A stretch of 40,508 nucleotides of DNA from Geobacteraceae bacterium. GTDB taxonomy: Bacteria > Desulfobacterota > Desulfuromonadia > Geobacterales > Geobacteraceae. A model generated the notes under the pieces. That model saw only the letters and a list, made by a program, of their open reading frames with translations, was not told the origin of the DNA and searched no databases. Position 1 is the stretch's first letter. Every line of letters starts with the position of its first letter. Shown here one piece after another: positions 1 through 8,362 of the stretch. The stretch lies in the NCBI GenBank assembly GCA_029975275.1, contig JARKPN010000166.1:1-40508 (forward strand), read 5' to 3'. Made by a program: the position numbers and the translations under genes.

Positions 1-33
1 TTCTTGCGGTGAACTAACCGCACAGGACACTAG
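1..33. mobile_element. Right end of a MITE-like inverted-repeat element (partial)
   Basis: These 33 bases are identical to positions 36507-36539, the right end of the complete 166-bp element later in the window. The last 18 bases (16-33) form the terminal inverted repeat and end in GACACTAG. A small internal palindrome, TGCGGT/ACCGCA, is present in both copies. The rest of this copy lies outside the window. It ends 19 bases before the aminopeptidase start codon, so the element may separate that gene from its original promoter or supply a new one. No transposase is visible. Confidence 0.75.
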
Positions 34-52
34 ATAACTTCAGGAGGACGCA

Positions 53-1186
53 ATGTATACACTGGAAGATGCATTCAGGTCGTTGTTCGCCGTTAACATG
101 GGGGTAACCGGAGGGGAACGTATTCTCGTTTTCAGTGATACCGTCCGACCGGAAGAGGGCGCGACGCCGGAGGAAAACGACCGGCGGCTGCGGCTTTTCC
201 AGGCGGCCCGGGACGCCGCCGGCTTCGCCGGGCGGGCCTTCGGCAACGCTGCATTCGTCTCGTTTCCGTCAACCGCCGCATCAGGTGCGGAACCCCCGGA
301 AGTCCTGTGGCGCGGCGCCTTCGGCGACCGGGTGGTCGATTCCCTCAAAGCGGCCGGGGTTCTGGATCTCCTGATCGTAAAACAGGCGGACAGCGGGCAG
401 CTGGCGCATGCCCGGGAGATCGTGCTGGCCGGCAGGGACGCAGCAGCGGAGGTGGTCATAGCCATGTCCAACAACTCCACCAGCCATACCCGTTTCCGGT
501 CTCTGCTGAATCTGGCCGGGGCGCGGTTCGCCAGCCTGCCCCACTTCGATCCGGAGATGTTTTTCACCTCCATGCGGGTGGATTGGCAGGCCCTGTCGGC
601 AAGGACCATGCTGCTGACGGAGCGGATCAACCGGGCCACGGAGATCCTGGTGGAGACCCCTAACGGCACCAGGATGCGCTTCGCCAAGCGGGGAAGAGAG
701 GCGGCCGGCGACGACGGACTCCTGACCGAACCCGGGAGCTTCGGCAACCTCCCGGCCGGAGAGGTCTACCTGGCGCCCCTGGAAGGTCTCAGCCAAGGGA
801 TCATGGTCCTGGAATACGCTCCCATGCGCAGGCTGGCCTCTCCGCTGGAGCTGCTGGTGAAGGACGGCATGGTGACCGGGATCAGGGGGGACGAGCCGTA
901 CCGGGGGGAACTGGAGGAGAAGCTCGGCCGGAGCGATCTGAACAGGAACATCGCCGAGTTGGGGATAGGCACCAACGACCGGGCAACGCGGCCCGACAAC
1001 ATCCTGGAAGCGGAAAAGATCATGGGAACCATCCATATCGCCATGGGTGACAACTCGGGGTTCGGCGGCACGGTCAGCACCCCGTTCCATGAGGACTACG
1101 TCTTCTACGGACCGACCCTGACGGCAGTAGATGAGGCCGGGGCGCGGGAGACCCTGATCGACAAGGGGAAGTTTATTGCTCCCTGA
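53..1186 (+). CDS. M29-family (AmpS-like) aminopeptidase
   Basis: A 377-residue protein resembling the M29 metallo-aminopeptidases, a cytoplasmic family that removes N-terminal residues from peptides using two metal ions. Family-like segments are NLPAGEVY (residues 232-239), ELGIGTN (302-308), the stretch around EKIMGTIHIAMGDN (321-334) and FHEDYVFYG (345-353). The acidic and histidine residues in these blocks (E238, E302, E321, H346, D348) are the likely metal ligands. The start is supported by AGGAGG seven bases upstream. Its 3' end overlaps the convergent hypothetical gene by 14 bases. The related nicotinate-pathway dioxygenase NicX shares this fold, so the peptidase activity is inferred from overall similarity. 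Confidence 0.75.
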   Translation: MYTLEDAFRSLFAVNMGVTGGERILVFSDTVRPEEGATPEENDRRLRLFQAARDAAGFAGRAFGNAAFVSFPSTAASGAEPPEVLWRGAFGDRVVDSLKAAGVLDLLIVKQADSGQLAHAREIVLAGRDAAAEVVIAMSNNSTSHTRFRSLLNLAGARFASLPHFDPEMFFTSMRVDWQALSARTMLLTERINRATEILVETPNGTRMRFAKRGREAAGDDGLLTEPGSFGNLPAGEVYLAPLEGLSQGIMVLEYAPMRRLASPLELLVKDGMVTGIRGDEPYRGELEEKLGRSDLNRNIAELGIGTNDRATRPDNILEAEKIMGTIHIAMGDNSGFGGTVSTPFHEDYVFYGPTLTAVDEAGARETLIDKGKFIAP

Positions 1187-2144
1187 TCTCCTCCACCGGG
1201 ATTGCGACGAGCTGCAGGGCATAGCCCCCGCCTTCGACGCCGCCCAGGGTGTAGAGGGTCAGTTCCGCGGCGTTTACGTCCGCCCGTTCGCGTCTGATCC
1301 GCATGCTGTCCAGTATCACGGTTTCCATCCCTACGCTGATATGTTCCTCCGGTTTACCCAGCACCTCGGCGACCATGTCCAGGTACGACTCCAGCATGCC
1401 GCCGCCCCCCAGGTCCGACAGCTGGGCCTCGACCTGTTCAAGCCGCTCCTCCAGCAGCCCGATGTCCTCGCCCGGCGCCGGGCCTGCCCCGTCAAACCCC
1501 CACCCGCCGCGGCGCAGCATGTCCAGCTTGGCCTGGAGGAGCGCGCTCTGCCGCTCCAGATCCTTCCGCTCTCCCTTGGCGGCGGTGATGCGCTGCAGTG
1601 CGATCCGTATCAGGTAGTCAAAGGCCCGCTTTTTGAGCCGCAGACGGGTCTCCCCCTCGTCCCCGGCCGGATCTATCAGGCGATGCGATTCGAAACAGAC
1701 CGTAACCTGGGGAACGTCCCTCATGACCATATCCCCGCACATTTCGAAACCGAAAGCCCTGCACTCTTTTTTTTCCATGACCAGCAGGGCCGTCAGTCGT
1801 TCCGCGCCGGGGCCCGGCCCGCGCAGGAACTCCGCCAGGCTCCGGTCGTTCCGTAAAACGTTGTGCATCTCCGCCCGTGAGATGAAGAATGCCTTGAGCA
1901 GCGGGTCGTCGGCGTAACGTGCCGGGCTGACCGGTACGGCGGGCGGCAGGGCGTTTACCAGCGACACCACGTGATCGACGGCGCGGACGACCGAGGGCCT
2001 CAGCCTCTTTCGGTAGCCCGGAACCGACCGAATCCAGTGGTCGGTGCCGTCCACCGCCCGCTCAATCGCCTTTGCTATCACCGACTCGGGATACGCTCTG
2101 GCGCCCTCCTCGGAACCGAAAATCGATTGCAGGAGCTTCAGCAT
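1173..2144 (-). CDS. Hypothetical protein with C-terminal coiled coil
   Basis: A 323-residue soluble protein that I do not recognise as a named family. It has no signal peptide or membrane segment. The middle-to-C-terminal part contains two charged, heptad-like stretches separated by a Gly-rich linker (about residues 185-250), suggesting a coiled coil. The chosen start, MLKLLQSIFG, has GGGGAGG just upstream; an upstream in-frame ATG at 2180 would add 12 residues but has no comparable ribosome site. The gene is divergent from clpB and convergent with the aminopeptidase, so nothing in the context assigns a function. Confidence 0.6.
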   Translation of the reverse strand: MLKLLQSIFGSEEGARAYPESVIAKAIERAVDGTDHWIRSVPGYRKRLRPSVVRAVDHVVSLVNALPPAVPVSPARYADDPLLKAFFISRAEMHNVLRNDRSLAEFLRGPGPGAERLTALLVMEKKECRAFGFEMCGDMVMRDVPQVTVCFESHRLIDPAGDEGETRLRLKKRAFDYLIRIALQRITAAKGERKDLERQSALLQAKLDMLRRGGWGFDGAGPAPGEDIGLLEERLEQVEAQLSDLGGGGMLESYLDMVAEVLGKPEEHISVGMETVILDSMRIRRERADVNAAELTLYTLGGVEGGGYALQLVAIPVEEIREQ

Positions 2145-2258
2145 CTTTCCTCCCCGCGGTATGGAAGCATCATGCCCCATGCTCGGACTTTAAGCCACAA
2201 ACAGGATCTGTCAAGTCCATACCAGGAATGTCAAAGGGGTAAAATACTCCGCCCCGCC

Positions 2259-2287
2259 TTGACGCTTCGCTGCGGCGTGTCTATCTT
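2259..2287 (+). promoter_or_regulatory. Candidate sigma-70 promoter of clpB
   Basis: TTGACG (2259-2264) and TATCTT (2282-2287) are separated by 17 bases, and the start codon follows 35 bases later. A heat-shock sigma-32 form (CTTGAA/CCCCAT) is not clearly present, although CTTGAC overlaps the -35 box. No CIRCE element (TTAGCACTC inverted repeat) is visible upstream of clpB. Confidence 0.5.
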
Positions 2288-2322
2288 TTCAGTAACCGAA
2301 CGTTGCAAAGGGGGCATTTCCC

Positions 2323-4917
2323 ATGATCAGACCTGAAAAGATGACCATCAAGACCCAGGAGGCGCTTGGAAGCGCCCAGCAGACGGCTGTATCGCGCCAG
2401 AACGGCTCCATCGAGCCGGAGCACCTGCTTCTGGCCCTGCTGGACCAGGAGGGTGGACTGGTCGGCTCTATCCTGCAAAAGATAGGGGCCAATCTTCACT
2501 ATGTCCGCTCCAAGGTGGACGAAGAACTGAAGCGTCTTCCCCAGGCCACCGGGTCGGGGGTACAGGTGTATCTTTCCTCAGCGCTGCACCACGCCCTGGA
2601 TACGGCCCAGCGCGAGGCCGAGGCCATGGGGGACGAATTCGTCTCCACAGAACATCTCCTTCTGGGGCTCATCGAGGAGAAGGAGAGCAGGACCTCGTCC
2701 CTCCTCGCCGACAGTGGCGTGAACCGGGATGCGGTGCTGGCGGCCCTGAAGGAGTTGCGCGGCGACGAGCGGGTCACCGATCAGAACCCCGAGGAAAAAT
2801 ACCAGGCCCTGGCAAAATACAGCCGTGACCTGACCGAGGCGGCCCGCAAGGGGAAACTGGACCCGGTGATCGGCCGCGACGACGAGATCCGGCGGGTGAT
2901 CCAGGTGCTGTCCCGGCGGACCAAGAACAACCCGGTGCTCATCGGAGAGCCGGGGGTGGGGAAGACCGCCATCGTGGAGGGGCTGGCCCAGCGGATCGTT
3001 TCCGGTGACGTGCCCGAGACCCTGAAGAACAAGCGGATCGTGGCCCTGGACATGGGGGCGCTCATCGCCGGCACCAAGTACCGGGGCGAGTTCGAGGAGC
3101 GGCTCAAGGCGGTCATCAAGGAGGTGACCAAGTCCGAGGGCAACATCATCCTGTTCATAGACGAGCTCCATACCCTGGTGGGCGCCGGGGCCGCCGAGGG
3201 GGCCATGGACGCCTCCAACCTGCTCAAGCCCGCCCTGGCCCGGGGTGAGCTCCACTGCATCGGCGCAACCACCCTCAACGAATACCGCAAGCACGTGGAG
3301 AAGGACGCGGCCCTGGAGCGCCGCTTCCAGCAGGTCTTCACCGGTGAGCCGAGCGTGGAGGACACCATCTCCATCCTGCGGGGCCTGAAGGAGAAATACG
3401 AGGTCTATCACGGCATCCGCATCCAGGACAGCGCCATCGTCGCAGCTGCCACTCTGTCGGACCGCTACATCACCGACCGCTTCCTTCCCGACAAGGCCAT
3501 CGACCTGATCGACGAGGCCGCGTCCCGGCTCAGGATCGAGATAGACTCCATGCCGACCGAGATCGACGAGATCGAGCGGAAGATTATCCAGATGGAGATC
3601 GAGAAACAGGCCCTCATGAAGGAGCAGGACCCCCATTCACAGGAGCGCCTGAGGAAGCTTGCCGACGATCTGGAGTACCTCAAGGCCGAATCGGCCGGCC
3701 TCAAGCTCCACTGGGAACGCGAAAAAGGGATCATTAAGGAACTCCGCGAGCTGAAAAACCGGCTGGAGGAGAAGAAGCTGGAGGCCCAGCGGACCGAGCG
3801 GGAAGGGAACCTGGCCCGTACCGCCGAGATCCGTTACGGCGAGATCCCGGCCATAGAAAAACAGATGGCCGAGCGTAACGCGCAGTTGGAGGCCATCCAG
3901 AAGGATGGGAAGATGCTCTCCGAAGAGGTGGACGGCGACATGGTGGCCGAGGTGGTGGCCAAGTGGACCGGTATCCCGGTGTCGCGCCTCCAGGAGAGCG
4001 AGTCGGCCAAGCTGGTCAGCATGGAGGATCGGCTCCGGTCGCGGGTGGTGGGGCAGGACGACGCCCTGCTGCTGGTGGCCAACGCGGTGCGGCGGGCCCG
4101 TTCCGGGCTCTCTGACCCCAACCGTCCCATCGGCTCGTTCATCTTCCTCGGACCCACCGGGGTGGGGAAGACCGAGACCGCCCGCGCCCTGGCCGAGTTC
4201 CTGTTCGACGACGACCAGGCCATCGTCCGCATAGACATGAGCGAGTATCAGGAAAAGCACACCGTGGCGAGGCTCATCGGGGCGCCCCCCGGCTATGTGG
4301 GGTACGAGGAGGGGGGGCAGCTTACCGAGGCGGTCAGGAGACGGCCATACAGCATCGTCCTGTTCGACGAGATCGAGAAGGCCCATCCTGAGGTGTTCAA
4401 CGTGCTGCTCCAGGTGCTGGATGACGGCAGGCTGACCGACGGGCAGGGGCGTACGGTGGACTTCCGCAACACCGTCATCATTATGACCAGCAACCTGGGC
4501 TCCCAGTGGATCCAGCAGTACGGTGCAAGCGACTATGCAAGGATGCGCGGCATGGTCATGGAGACCCTCAGGGAAAGCTTCAAGCCGGAGTTCCTCAACC
4601 GGGTGGACGAGGTGGTCATTTACCACGCCCTGCCGCTCGACCAGATCAAGAGGATCGTGAATATACAGGTCAAGGCGTTGCAGGCGCGGCTGGCAGAGCG
4701 CAGGATTACGCTGGAGATCACCGACAAGGCCCGCGAGTATGTCGCGCAGGAGGGGTACGATCCCACCTACGGCGCCCGTCCCCTCAAGAGGACCCTGCAG
4801 CGAAGGATCCAGGATCCGCTGGCGCTCATGCTGCTTGAGGGAAAATTCGTTGAAGGGGACACGGTTACGGTAGACCTGTCGATAACCGGGGAAGGGCTGG
4901 TGATAAGGAAAAAATAA
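2323..4917 (+). CDS. clpB: ATP-dependent disaggregase ClpB
   Basis: An 864-residue hexameric AAA+ chaperone that threads aggregated proteins through its pore, working with DnaK. The order is the family's: a Clp N domain (residues 1-150), a first AAA+ module with Walker A GEPGVGKT at about 208-215, a long coiled-coil middle domain (about 410-530), and a second AAA+ module with Walker A GPTGVGKT at about 610-617 and Walker B near VLFDEIEKA. The pore-loop motif GYVGYEEGG lies in the second module. The middle domain distinguishes it from ClpA and ClpC. Length is normal. The start has GGGGG seven to eleven bases upstream. The gene is transcribed alone and ends at a strong hairpin. Confidence 0.97.
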   Translation: MIRPEKMTIKTQEALGSAQQTAVSRQNGSIEPEHLLLALLDQEGGLVGSILQKIGANLHYVRSKVDEELKRLPQATGSGVQVYLSSALHHALDTAQREAEAMGDEFVSTEHLLLGLIEEKESRTSSLLADSGVNRDAVLAALKELRGDERVTDQNPEEKYQALAKYSRDLTEAARKGKLDPVIGRDDEIRRVIQVLSRRTKNNPVLIGEPGVGKTAIVEGLAQRIVSGDVPETLKNKRIVALDMGALIAGTKYRGEFEERLKAVIKEVTKSEGNIILFIDELHTLVGAGAAEGAMDASNLLKPALARGELHCIGATTLNEYRKHVEKDAALERRFQQVFTGEPSVEDTISILRGLKEKYEVYHGIRIQDSAIVAAATLSDRYITDRFLPDKAIDLIDEAASRLRIEIDSMPTEIDEIERKIIQMEIEKQALMKEQDPHSQERLRKLADDLEYLKAESAGLKLHWEREKGIIKELRELKNRLEEKKLEAQRTEREGNLARTAEIRYGEIPAIEKQMAERNAQLEAIQKDGKMLSEEVDGDMVAEVVAKWTGIPVSRLQESESAKLVSMEDRLRSRVVGQDDALLLVANAVRRARSGLSDPNRPIGSFIFLGPTGVGKTETARALAEFLFDDDQAIVRIDMSEYQEKHTVARLIGAPPGYVGYEEGGQLTEAVRRRPYSIVLFDEIEKAHPEVFNVLLQVLDDGRLTDGQGRTVDFRNTVIIMTSNLGSQWIQQYGASDYARMRGMVMETLRESFKPEFLNRVDEVVIYHALPLDQIKRIVNIQVKALQARLAERRITLEITDKAREYVAQEGYDPTYGARPLKRTLQRRIQDPLALMLLEGKFVEGDTVTVDLSITGEGLVIRKK

Positions 4918-4951
4918 CCGGAACAGGAATGCTTTTCAGGCCACGCGGGAC

Positions 4952-4987
4952 AGAGAGCCCCACACCCGCCGGGGTGTGGGGCTCTCT
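4952..4987. terminator. Bidirectional hairpin terminator between clpB and the HhH gene
   Basis: A 16-bp perfect inverted repeat (4952-4967 with 4972-4987) with a four-base loop. It lies between the converging clpB and helix-hairpin-helix genes. There is no long T tract on either side, so termination may not be purely intrinsic, but position and stem strength fit a shared terminator. Confidence 0.75.
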
Positions 4988-4998
4988 TGCGATGGTTT

Positions 4999-5358
4999 CT
5001 ATGGGGTCGGTTTGGCGGGTTTCCTGGCAACGATGTGGGATTTGATTCCGTTGTACTGCTCCGCCGAGATGATTTTCTTCTGCTTGAGCTGGTTCTTGCG
5101 GGCGTAAGGACGGCCGGCGATTATCTTGTTCACGTCCTCGTTGGTGAGCCCCGGAAGCGCCTTCAACTGGTCGGCCGTTGCGGTGTTGATGTCGATCAGG
5201 TTCTCCTGGCCTGGGAAGGTCTTTTTTTTCTGTTTTGTCTCAGCCGATTTCACCGGCGCGGCCGTGTCCGCGCCAAGGTCCTGCGCGGCAAAGGAGAACG
5301 AAACCATGCATGCCGATACCAGCGCTGCGAGAAACAGTTGCATTGCACTTCTCTTCAT
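4999..5358 (-). CDS. Secreted ComEA-like helix-hairpin-helix protein
   Basis: A 119-residue protein with a signal peptide (residues 1 to about 24, MKRS then a hydrophobic run ending SFAAQ). A Lys/Gln-rich linker is followed by a ComEA-type helix-hairpin-helix domain: DINTATADQLKALPGL (about 55-70) and a second half around EDVNKIIAGRPY. This domain binds DNA non-specifically, and in naturally competent bacteria ComEA pulls DNA into the periplasm. Stand-alone short versions are common in Geobacter-like genomes and their role is not established. Ribosome site AGGAGGTG precedes the start. No other competence genes are nearby. Confidence 0.8.
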   Translation of the reverse strand: MKRSAMQLFLAALVSACMVSFSFAAQDLGADTAAPVKSAETKQKKKTFPGQENLIDINTATADQLKALPGLTNEDVNKIIAGRPYARKNQLKQKKIISAEQYNGIKSHIVARKPAKPTP

Positions 5359-5388
5359 ACTGACACCTCCTGTAATAATTTTTTGAAA

Positions 5389-5434
5389 AAATAACTAATA
5401 AATAAATTATATGTCAAGTGTTTTGTTGTTCACA
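5389..5434 (-). promoter_or_regulatory. Candidate promoter of the HhH gene
   Basis: In this AT-rich stretch two overlapping arrangements are possible on the minus strand: TTGACA (5412-5417) with TTATTT (5389-5394), 17-base spacing, or a consensus -10 TATAAT (5406-5411) with a weak TGTGAA (5429-5434), also 17-base spacing. I cannot tell which is used. Confidence 0.5.
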
Positions 5435-5525
5435 TTTTCAGTATCAGGCGTTTGTGTTAAATTTGCCCGGGCGGGAAATCGGCCCTCGACGACATTGCAG
5501 GTTTTCCTGTACGGGGATGCTCTCC

Positions 5526-6473
5526 ATGTGGAAACCCATTAATATCGGCATCAGTGCGTGCCTCCTGGGCGAAAGAGTCCGTTACAACGGCGGCCACAAA
5601 CATGACCGTTACATTACCGATACGCTGGGCCGGTTCTTCCGTTTCGTCCCGGTCTGTCCGGAGGTGGGCTGCGGGCTTCCCGTTCCCCGTGAGACCATGC
5701 GTCTGGAAGGGGTCCCGGCCGCTCCCCGCCTGGTCACTGTCCGGAGCCGCGTCGATCTGACGGAACAGATGCTCGCGTACTGCCGGAAGCAGGTGGAGGA
5801 GCTGGAGAGCGAAGACCTGTGCGGTTTTATCTTCAAGAAGGGTTCCCCCAGCTCCGGACTGTTCCGGGTCAGGGTCTACAACAACGGGATGCCGGCCGGG
5901 AGCGGCCGCGGACTGTTTGCCGATGCGGTTGTGAAACGCTTTCCCTTCATGCCGGTCGAAGAGGAGGAGCGCCTGGGCGATATGGACATCCGCGGGAACT
6001 TCATCGAACGGGTGTTCGCTTTCGGGGACTGGAAAGGGTTCCTGAAGAGATCGAAAGGATTGAGCGATCTGGTGGAATTCCATGCCGGCCGCAAACTTCA
6101 GGTCATGGCCCATTCACCGCGGATCTACCGTGAAATGGGCAGGCTTGTGGCCGAAGGAAAGGGAATGGAGCGCGGAGAGTTGTTCAGCCGCTATCAGGAG
6201 CTTTTTCTCGGGGCGCTTGCCCTGCATGCCACGGTGAAAAAGAACGGCAACGTCCTGAGCCACATCATGGGTTACTTAAAGAAGCAGCTGGACTCCGGGG
6301 AAAAGGAGGAGCTGCTCGAAACCATCCACAGTTACCGCGAGTCGCTCATTCCATTGCTCGTCCCGGTAACCCTGCTGAAGCACTACGTGACCAAGTACCG
6401 TCAGGAATACCTCGTCAGGCAGTCCTACCTGAACCCCCATCCTCTCGAACTGATGCTCAGGAATCACGTATGA
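5526..6473 (+). CDS. DUF523/DUF1722 domain protein
   Basis: A 315-residue protein joining an N-terminal DUF523 domain (GISACLLGERVRYNGGHK near residues 7-24, plus a CPEVGCGLPVPRE motif) to a C-terminal DUF1722 (YbgA-like) domain covering roughly the last 130 residues. The conserved cysteines in the DUF523 part suggest a metal or cluster site, but the biochemical function is not established. ATG at 5526 is preferred because GGGG lies nine bases upstream. ATG at 5517 is an alternative, and the in-frame start at 5418 would add unconserved residues. It is a single-gene unit upstream of tetR. Confidence 0.8.
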   Translation: MWKPINIGISACLLGERVRYNGGHKHDRYITDTLGRFFRFVPVCPEVGCGLPVPRETMRLEGVPAAPRLVTVRSRVDLTEQMLAYCRKQVEELESEDLCGFIFKKGSPSSGLFRVRVYNNGMPAGSGRGLFADAVVKRFPFMPVEEEERLGDMDIRGNFIERVFAFGDWKGFLKRSKGLSDLVEFHAGRKLQVMAHSPRIYREMGRLVAEGKGMERGELFSRYQELFLGALALHATVKKNGNVLSHIMGYLKKQLDSGEKEELLETIHSYRESLIPLLVPVTLLKHYVTKYRQEYLVRQSYLNPHPLELMLRNHV

Positions 6474-6527
6474 CGCACAATTACCATTGTCTGGAACCGG
6501 TTTCGGCGGTAGTGCAAAACGGTTTTA

Positions 6528-6556
6528 TTGACAAGCTGCCTACCTACTGGTAGGTT
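6528..6556 (+). promoter_or_regulatory. tetR promoter overlapping a TetR-type operator
   Basis: TTGACA (6528-6533) and a weak TAGGTT (6551-6556) with 17-base spacing form a candidate promoter immediately before the tetR start. Within it lies ACCTACTGGTAGGT (6542-6555), a palindrome in which all but the central pair match. This fits autorepression. A diverged copy of the site lies after tetR at 7154-7167. Confidence 0.55.
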
Positions 6557-6563
6557 TGTTGAC

Positions 6564-7127
6564 ATGAACGACACACGGACCAAAATTCTTGATGTAGCCG
6601 AAGACCTCATCCAGCGGGTGGGGCTCAACGCCATGAGTTATCAGCATATCAGCGATAGCGTTGGAATTCGTAAGGCCAGTATCCATCATCATTTCCCGAA
6701 AAAAGAGAATCTGGTTGACGAACTGCTGAAGCGTTGCCAGGTTTCATACAGCGATAACTACAAGAGAATTGTTGATGGTACGGGAAGCGCTCCGGAAAAA
6801 CTGAGACAGCTCGCGAGGGTTTTCGAGGACGGTTTGAAAAACCAGAAACTCTGTCTCGTCGGAACCATCAGTTCCGACTTGAACACTCTTCAGGGTGGTT
6901 CGTGCCTCATTCTCGAAGACACGATTCAGAACACGGTTGATATTTTTTCCGTTGCCTTTAAACAGGGGCTCGAAGACGGTACGTTGTCTTTCACCGGAAA
7001 GGTCGGAGACACGGCATACGCTTTTTTTACTTTTCTTCTCGGGACACAGATCGCCGCACGGGCCCATGGTGGCCTCAGTGCATTTCGCCGTGCCACTGAG
7101 GCATTAATCTCCTGTTGGGAAACTTGA
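6564..7127 (+). CDS. TetR/AcrR-family transcriptional regulator
   Basis: A 187-residue regulator with an N-terminal TetR helix-turn-helix (residues about 5-50, including TKILDVAEDLIQRVG and GIRKASIHHHFPKKENL) and a variable ligand-binding C-terminal domain with three cysteines. The chosen ATG gives the standard short lead into the DNA-binding domain; a TTG 36 bases upstream would fall in the -35 box. Operator-like palindromes before the gene and between it and the radical SAM gene suggest that it represses both itself and the downstream genes 7192-10825. The inducer is unknown; an aldehyde, an acrylyl-type compound or a precursor would fit the enzymes it appears to control. Confidence 0.85.
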   Translation: MNDTRTKILDVAEDLIQRVGLNAMSYQHISDSVGIRKASIHHHFPKKENLVDELLKRCQVSYSDNYKRIVDGTGSAPEKLRQLARVFEDGLKNQKLCLVGTISSDLNTLQGGSCLILEDTIQNTVDIFSVAFKQGLEDGTLSFTGKVGDTAYAFFTFLLGTQIAARAHGGLSAFRRATEALISCWET

Positions 7128-7153
7128 CGCAAAATTTTTTCATCAAATCATCT

Positions 7154-7167
7154 ACCAACTGATAGGT
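7154..7167 (+). promoter_or_regulatory. Second TetR-type operator before the radical SAM gene
   Basis: ACCAACTGATAGGT resembles the site at 6542-6555; the 16-base cores agree at 14 positions (CTACCWACTGRTAGGT). A wider inverted repeat, TCTACC-N8-GGTAGA, is also present (7151-7170). It begins 24 bases after the tetR stop and ends 22 bases before the next start codon. No clear separate promoter was identified. Confidence 0.5.
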
Positions 7168-7191
7168 AGAATGCTGAGCCGAGGTGGAATA

Positions 7192-8343
7192 ATGAAAAGT
7201 GCTGAGGATTACCTGGGGTTCGAGCTGGGTCCCGTCCGTCCTCCCAGTGAAGCCGAAAGCTTGAAGCTCAGGGTCACCAGGAACTGCCCGTGGAATAAAT
7301 GCAGGTTCTGCGGCCTTTACAGGGGCAAGAAATTCAGTATCAGACCCTTGAGTCACATCATAAAGGACATCGACATGATCCGGAAGCATGTCGATTACAT
7401 TCAACGAGCTATGGAACTGTCCGTGGAGTACCGTCGCATCGTCCCGACCGACTATCCGGTTTGGCCTGAAAACGAAAAGATGGCTTTCCAGTCCGCGTTG
7501 AAATGGTGCCGGAACGGGATGAAGTCGATTTTTCTCCAGGATGCCGATGCCATGACGGTCAGGCCCGATGATCTCGTGGCACTGCTGCATCATGTTCGAA
7601 AAGCCTTCCCCCGGGTCGAGCGCGTCACCTCCTATGCCCGTTCCCGTTCCATAATGCGTATCAGTGATGAAGATATGGTGCGTATGGCAGACGCGGGTCT
7701 GAACAGAATTCATATCGGTATGGAGTCCGGTTCGGATGAGGTCCTCGGTTTCGTCAACAAGGGCGCAGACAAAAAGACCCATATTGCGGCCGGCCGGAAA
7801 GTGAAACGTTCCGGTATGGAACTGTCCGAATATTTCATGCCCGGCTTGGGTGGGAAGCAATATTCAGAGGAAAATGCCCGCGAGACGGCAGACGCCATGA
7901 ATCAGATTGCCCCGGATTTCATCCGCATCAGAACCTTGGCTGTCCCTGACAATACGGATCTGTTCCAGGACTGCCGGAACGGGACCTTCAACAGGCTTGG
8001 AGATGTACAGATGGTAGAGGAACTCCTGCTGTTTCTCGAAAACCTGGATGGAATCTCCAGCGTCGTGAAAAGCGACCAGATCCTGAACCTCCTGGAGGAG
8101 GTGGAAGGTCGCCTGCCGGATGACAAGGAGCGCATGACAGAGCCCATTCGAAAATTCCTGGCCATGGAACCCGAAGCACAGATGGTGTTTATTGTCGGCA
8201 GACGTACCGGCGTTTTTTCCAAACTGGACGACATGAATAATCCGGAACTGCGGAACCAGGCGGTAATAATGGGCAAGACCTGCCGGGTTAACTTGGACAA
8301 TGTGGAAGATTTCGCCGCGGAGATGAGGAAGAGGTTCATTTAA
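7192..8343 (+). CDS. Radical SAM protein with a Cx4Cx2C cluster motif
   Basis: A 383-residue protein. The cluster motif near the N-terminus is NCPWNKCRFC, with cysteines 32, 37 and 40, so the spacing is Cx4Cx2C rather than the common Cx3Cx2C. The rest looks like a radical SAM barrel: a glycine-rich AGLNRIHIGMESGSD segment matching the SAM-binding region, then YFMPGLGGK. No SPASM or B12-binding domain is evident. The substrate is unknown. ATG at 7192 has GAGGTGG eight bases upstream; an ATG at 7171 would start at the edge of the operator. It is followed after 19 bases by the AcuI-like gene, so the two are probably cotranscribed. Confidence 0.8.
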   Translation: MKSAEDYLGFELGPVRPPSEAESLKLRVTRNCPWNKCRFCGLYRGKKFSIRPLSHIIKDIDMIRKHVDYIQRAMELSVEYRRIVPTDYPVWPENEKMAFQSALKWCRNGMKSIFLQDADAMTVRPDDLVALLHHVRKAFPRVERVTSYARSRSIMRISDEDMVRMADAGLNRIHIGMESGSDEVLGFVNKGADKKTHIAAGRKVKRSGMELSEYFMPGLGGKQYSEENARETADAMNQIAPDFIRIRTLAVPDNTDLFQDCRNGTFNRLGDVQMVEELLLFLENLDGISSVVKSDQILNLLEEVEGRLPDDKERMTEPIRKFLAMEPEAQMVFIVGRRTGVFSKLDDMNNPELRNQAVIMGKTCRVNLDNVEDFAAEMRKRFI

Positions 8344-8362
8344 CGCCACAAAGGAGGCAGCC

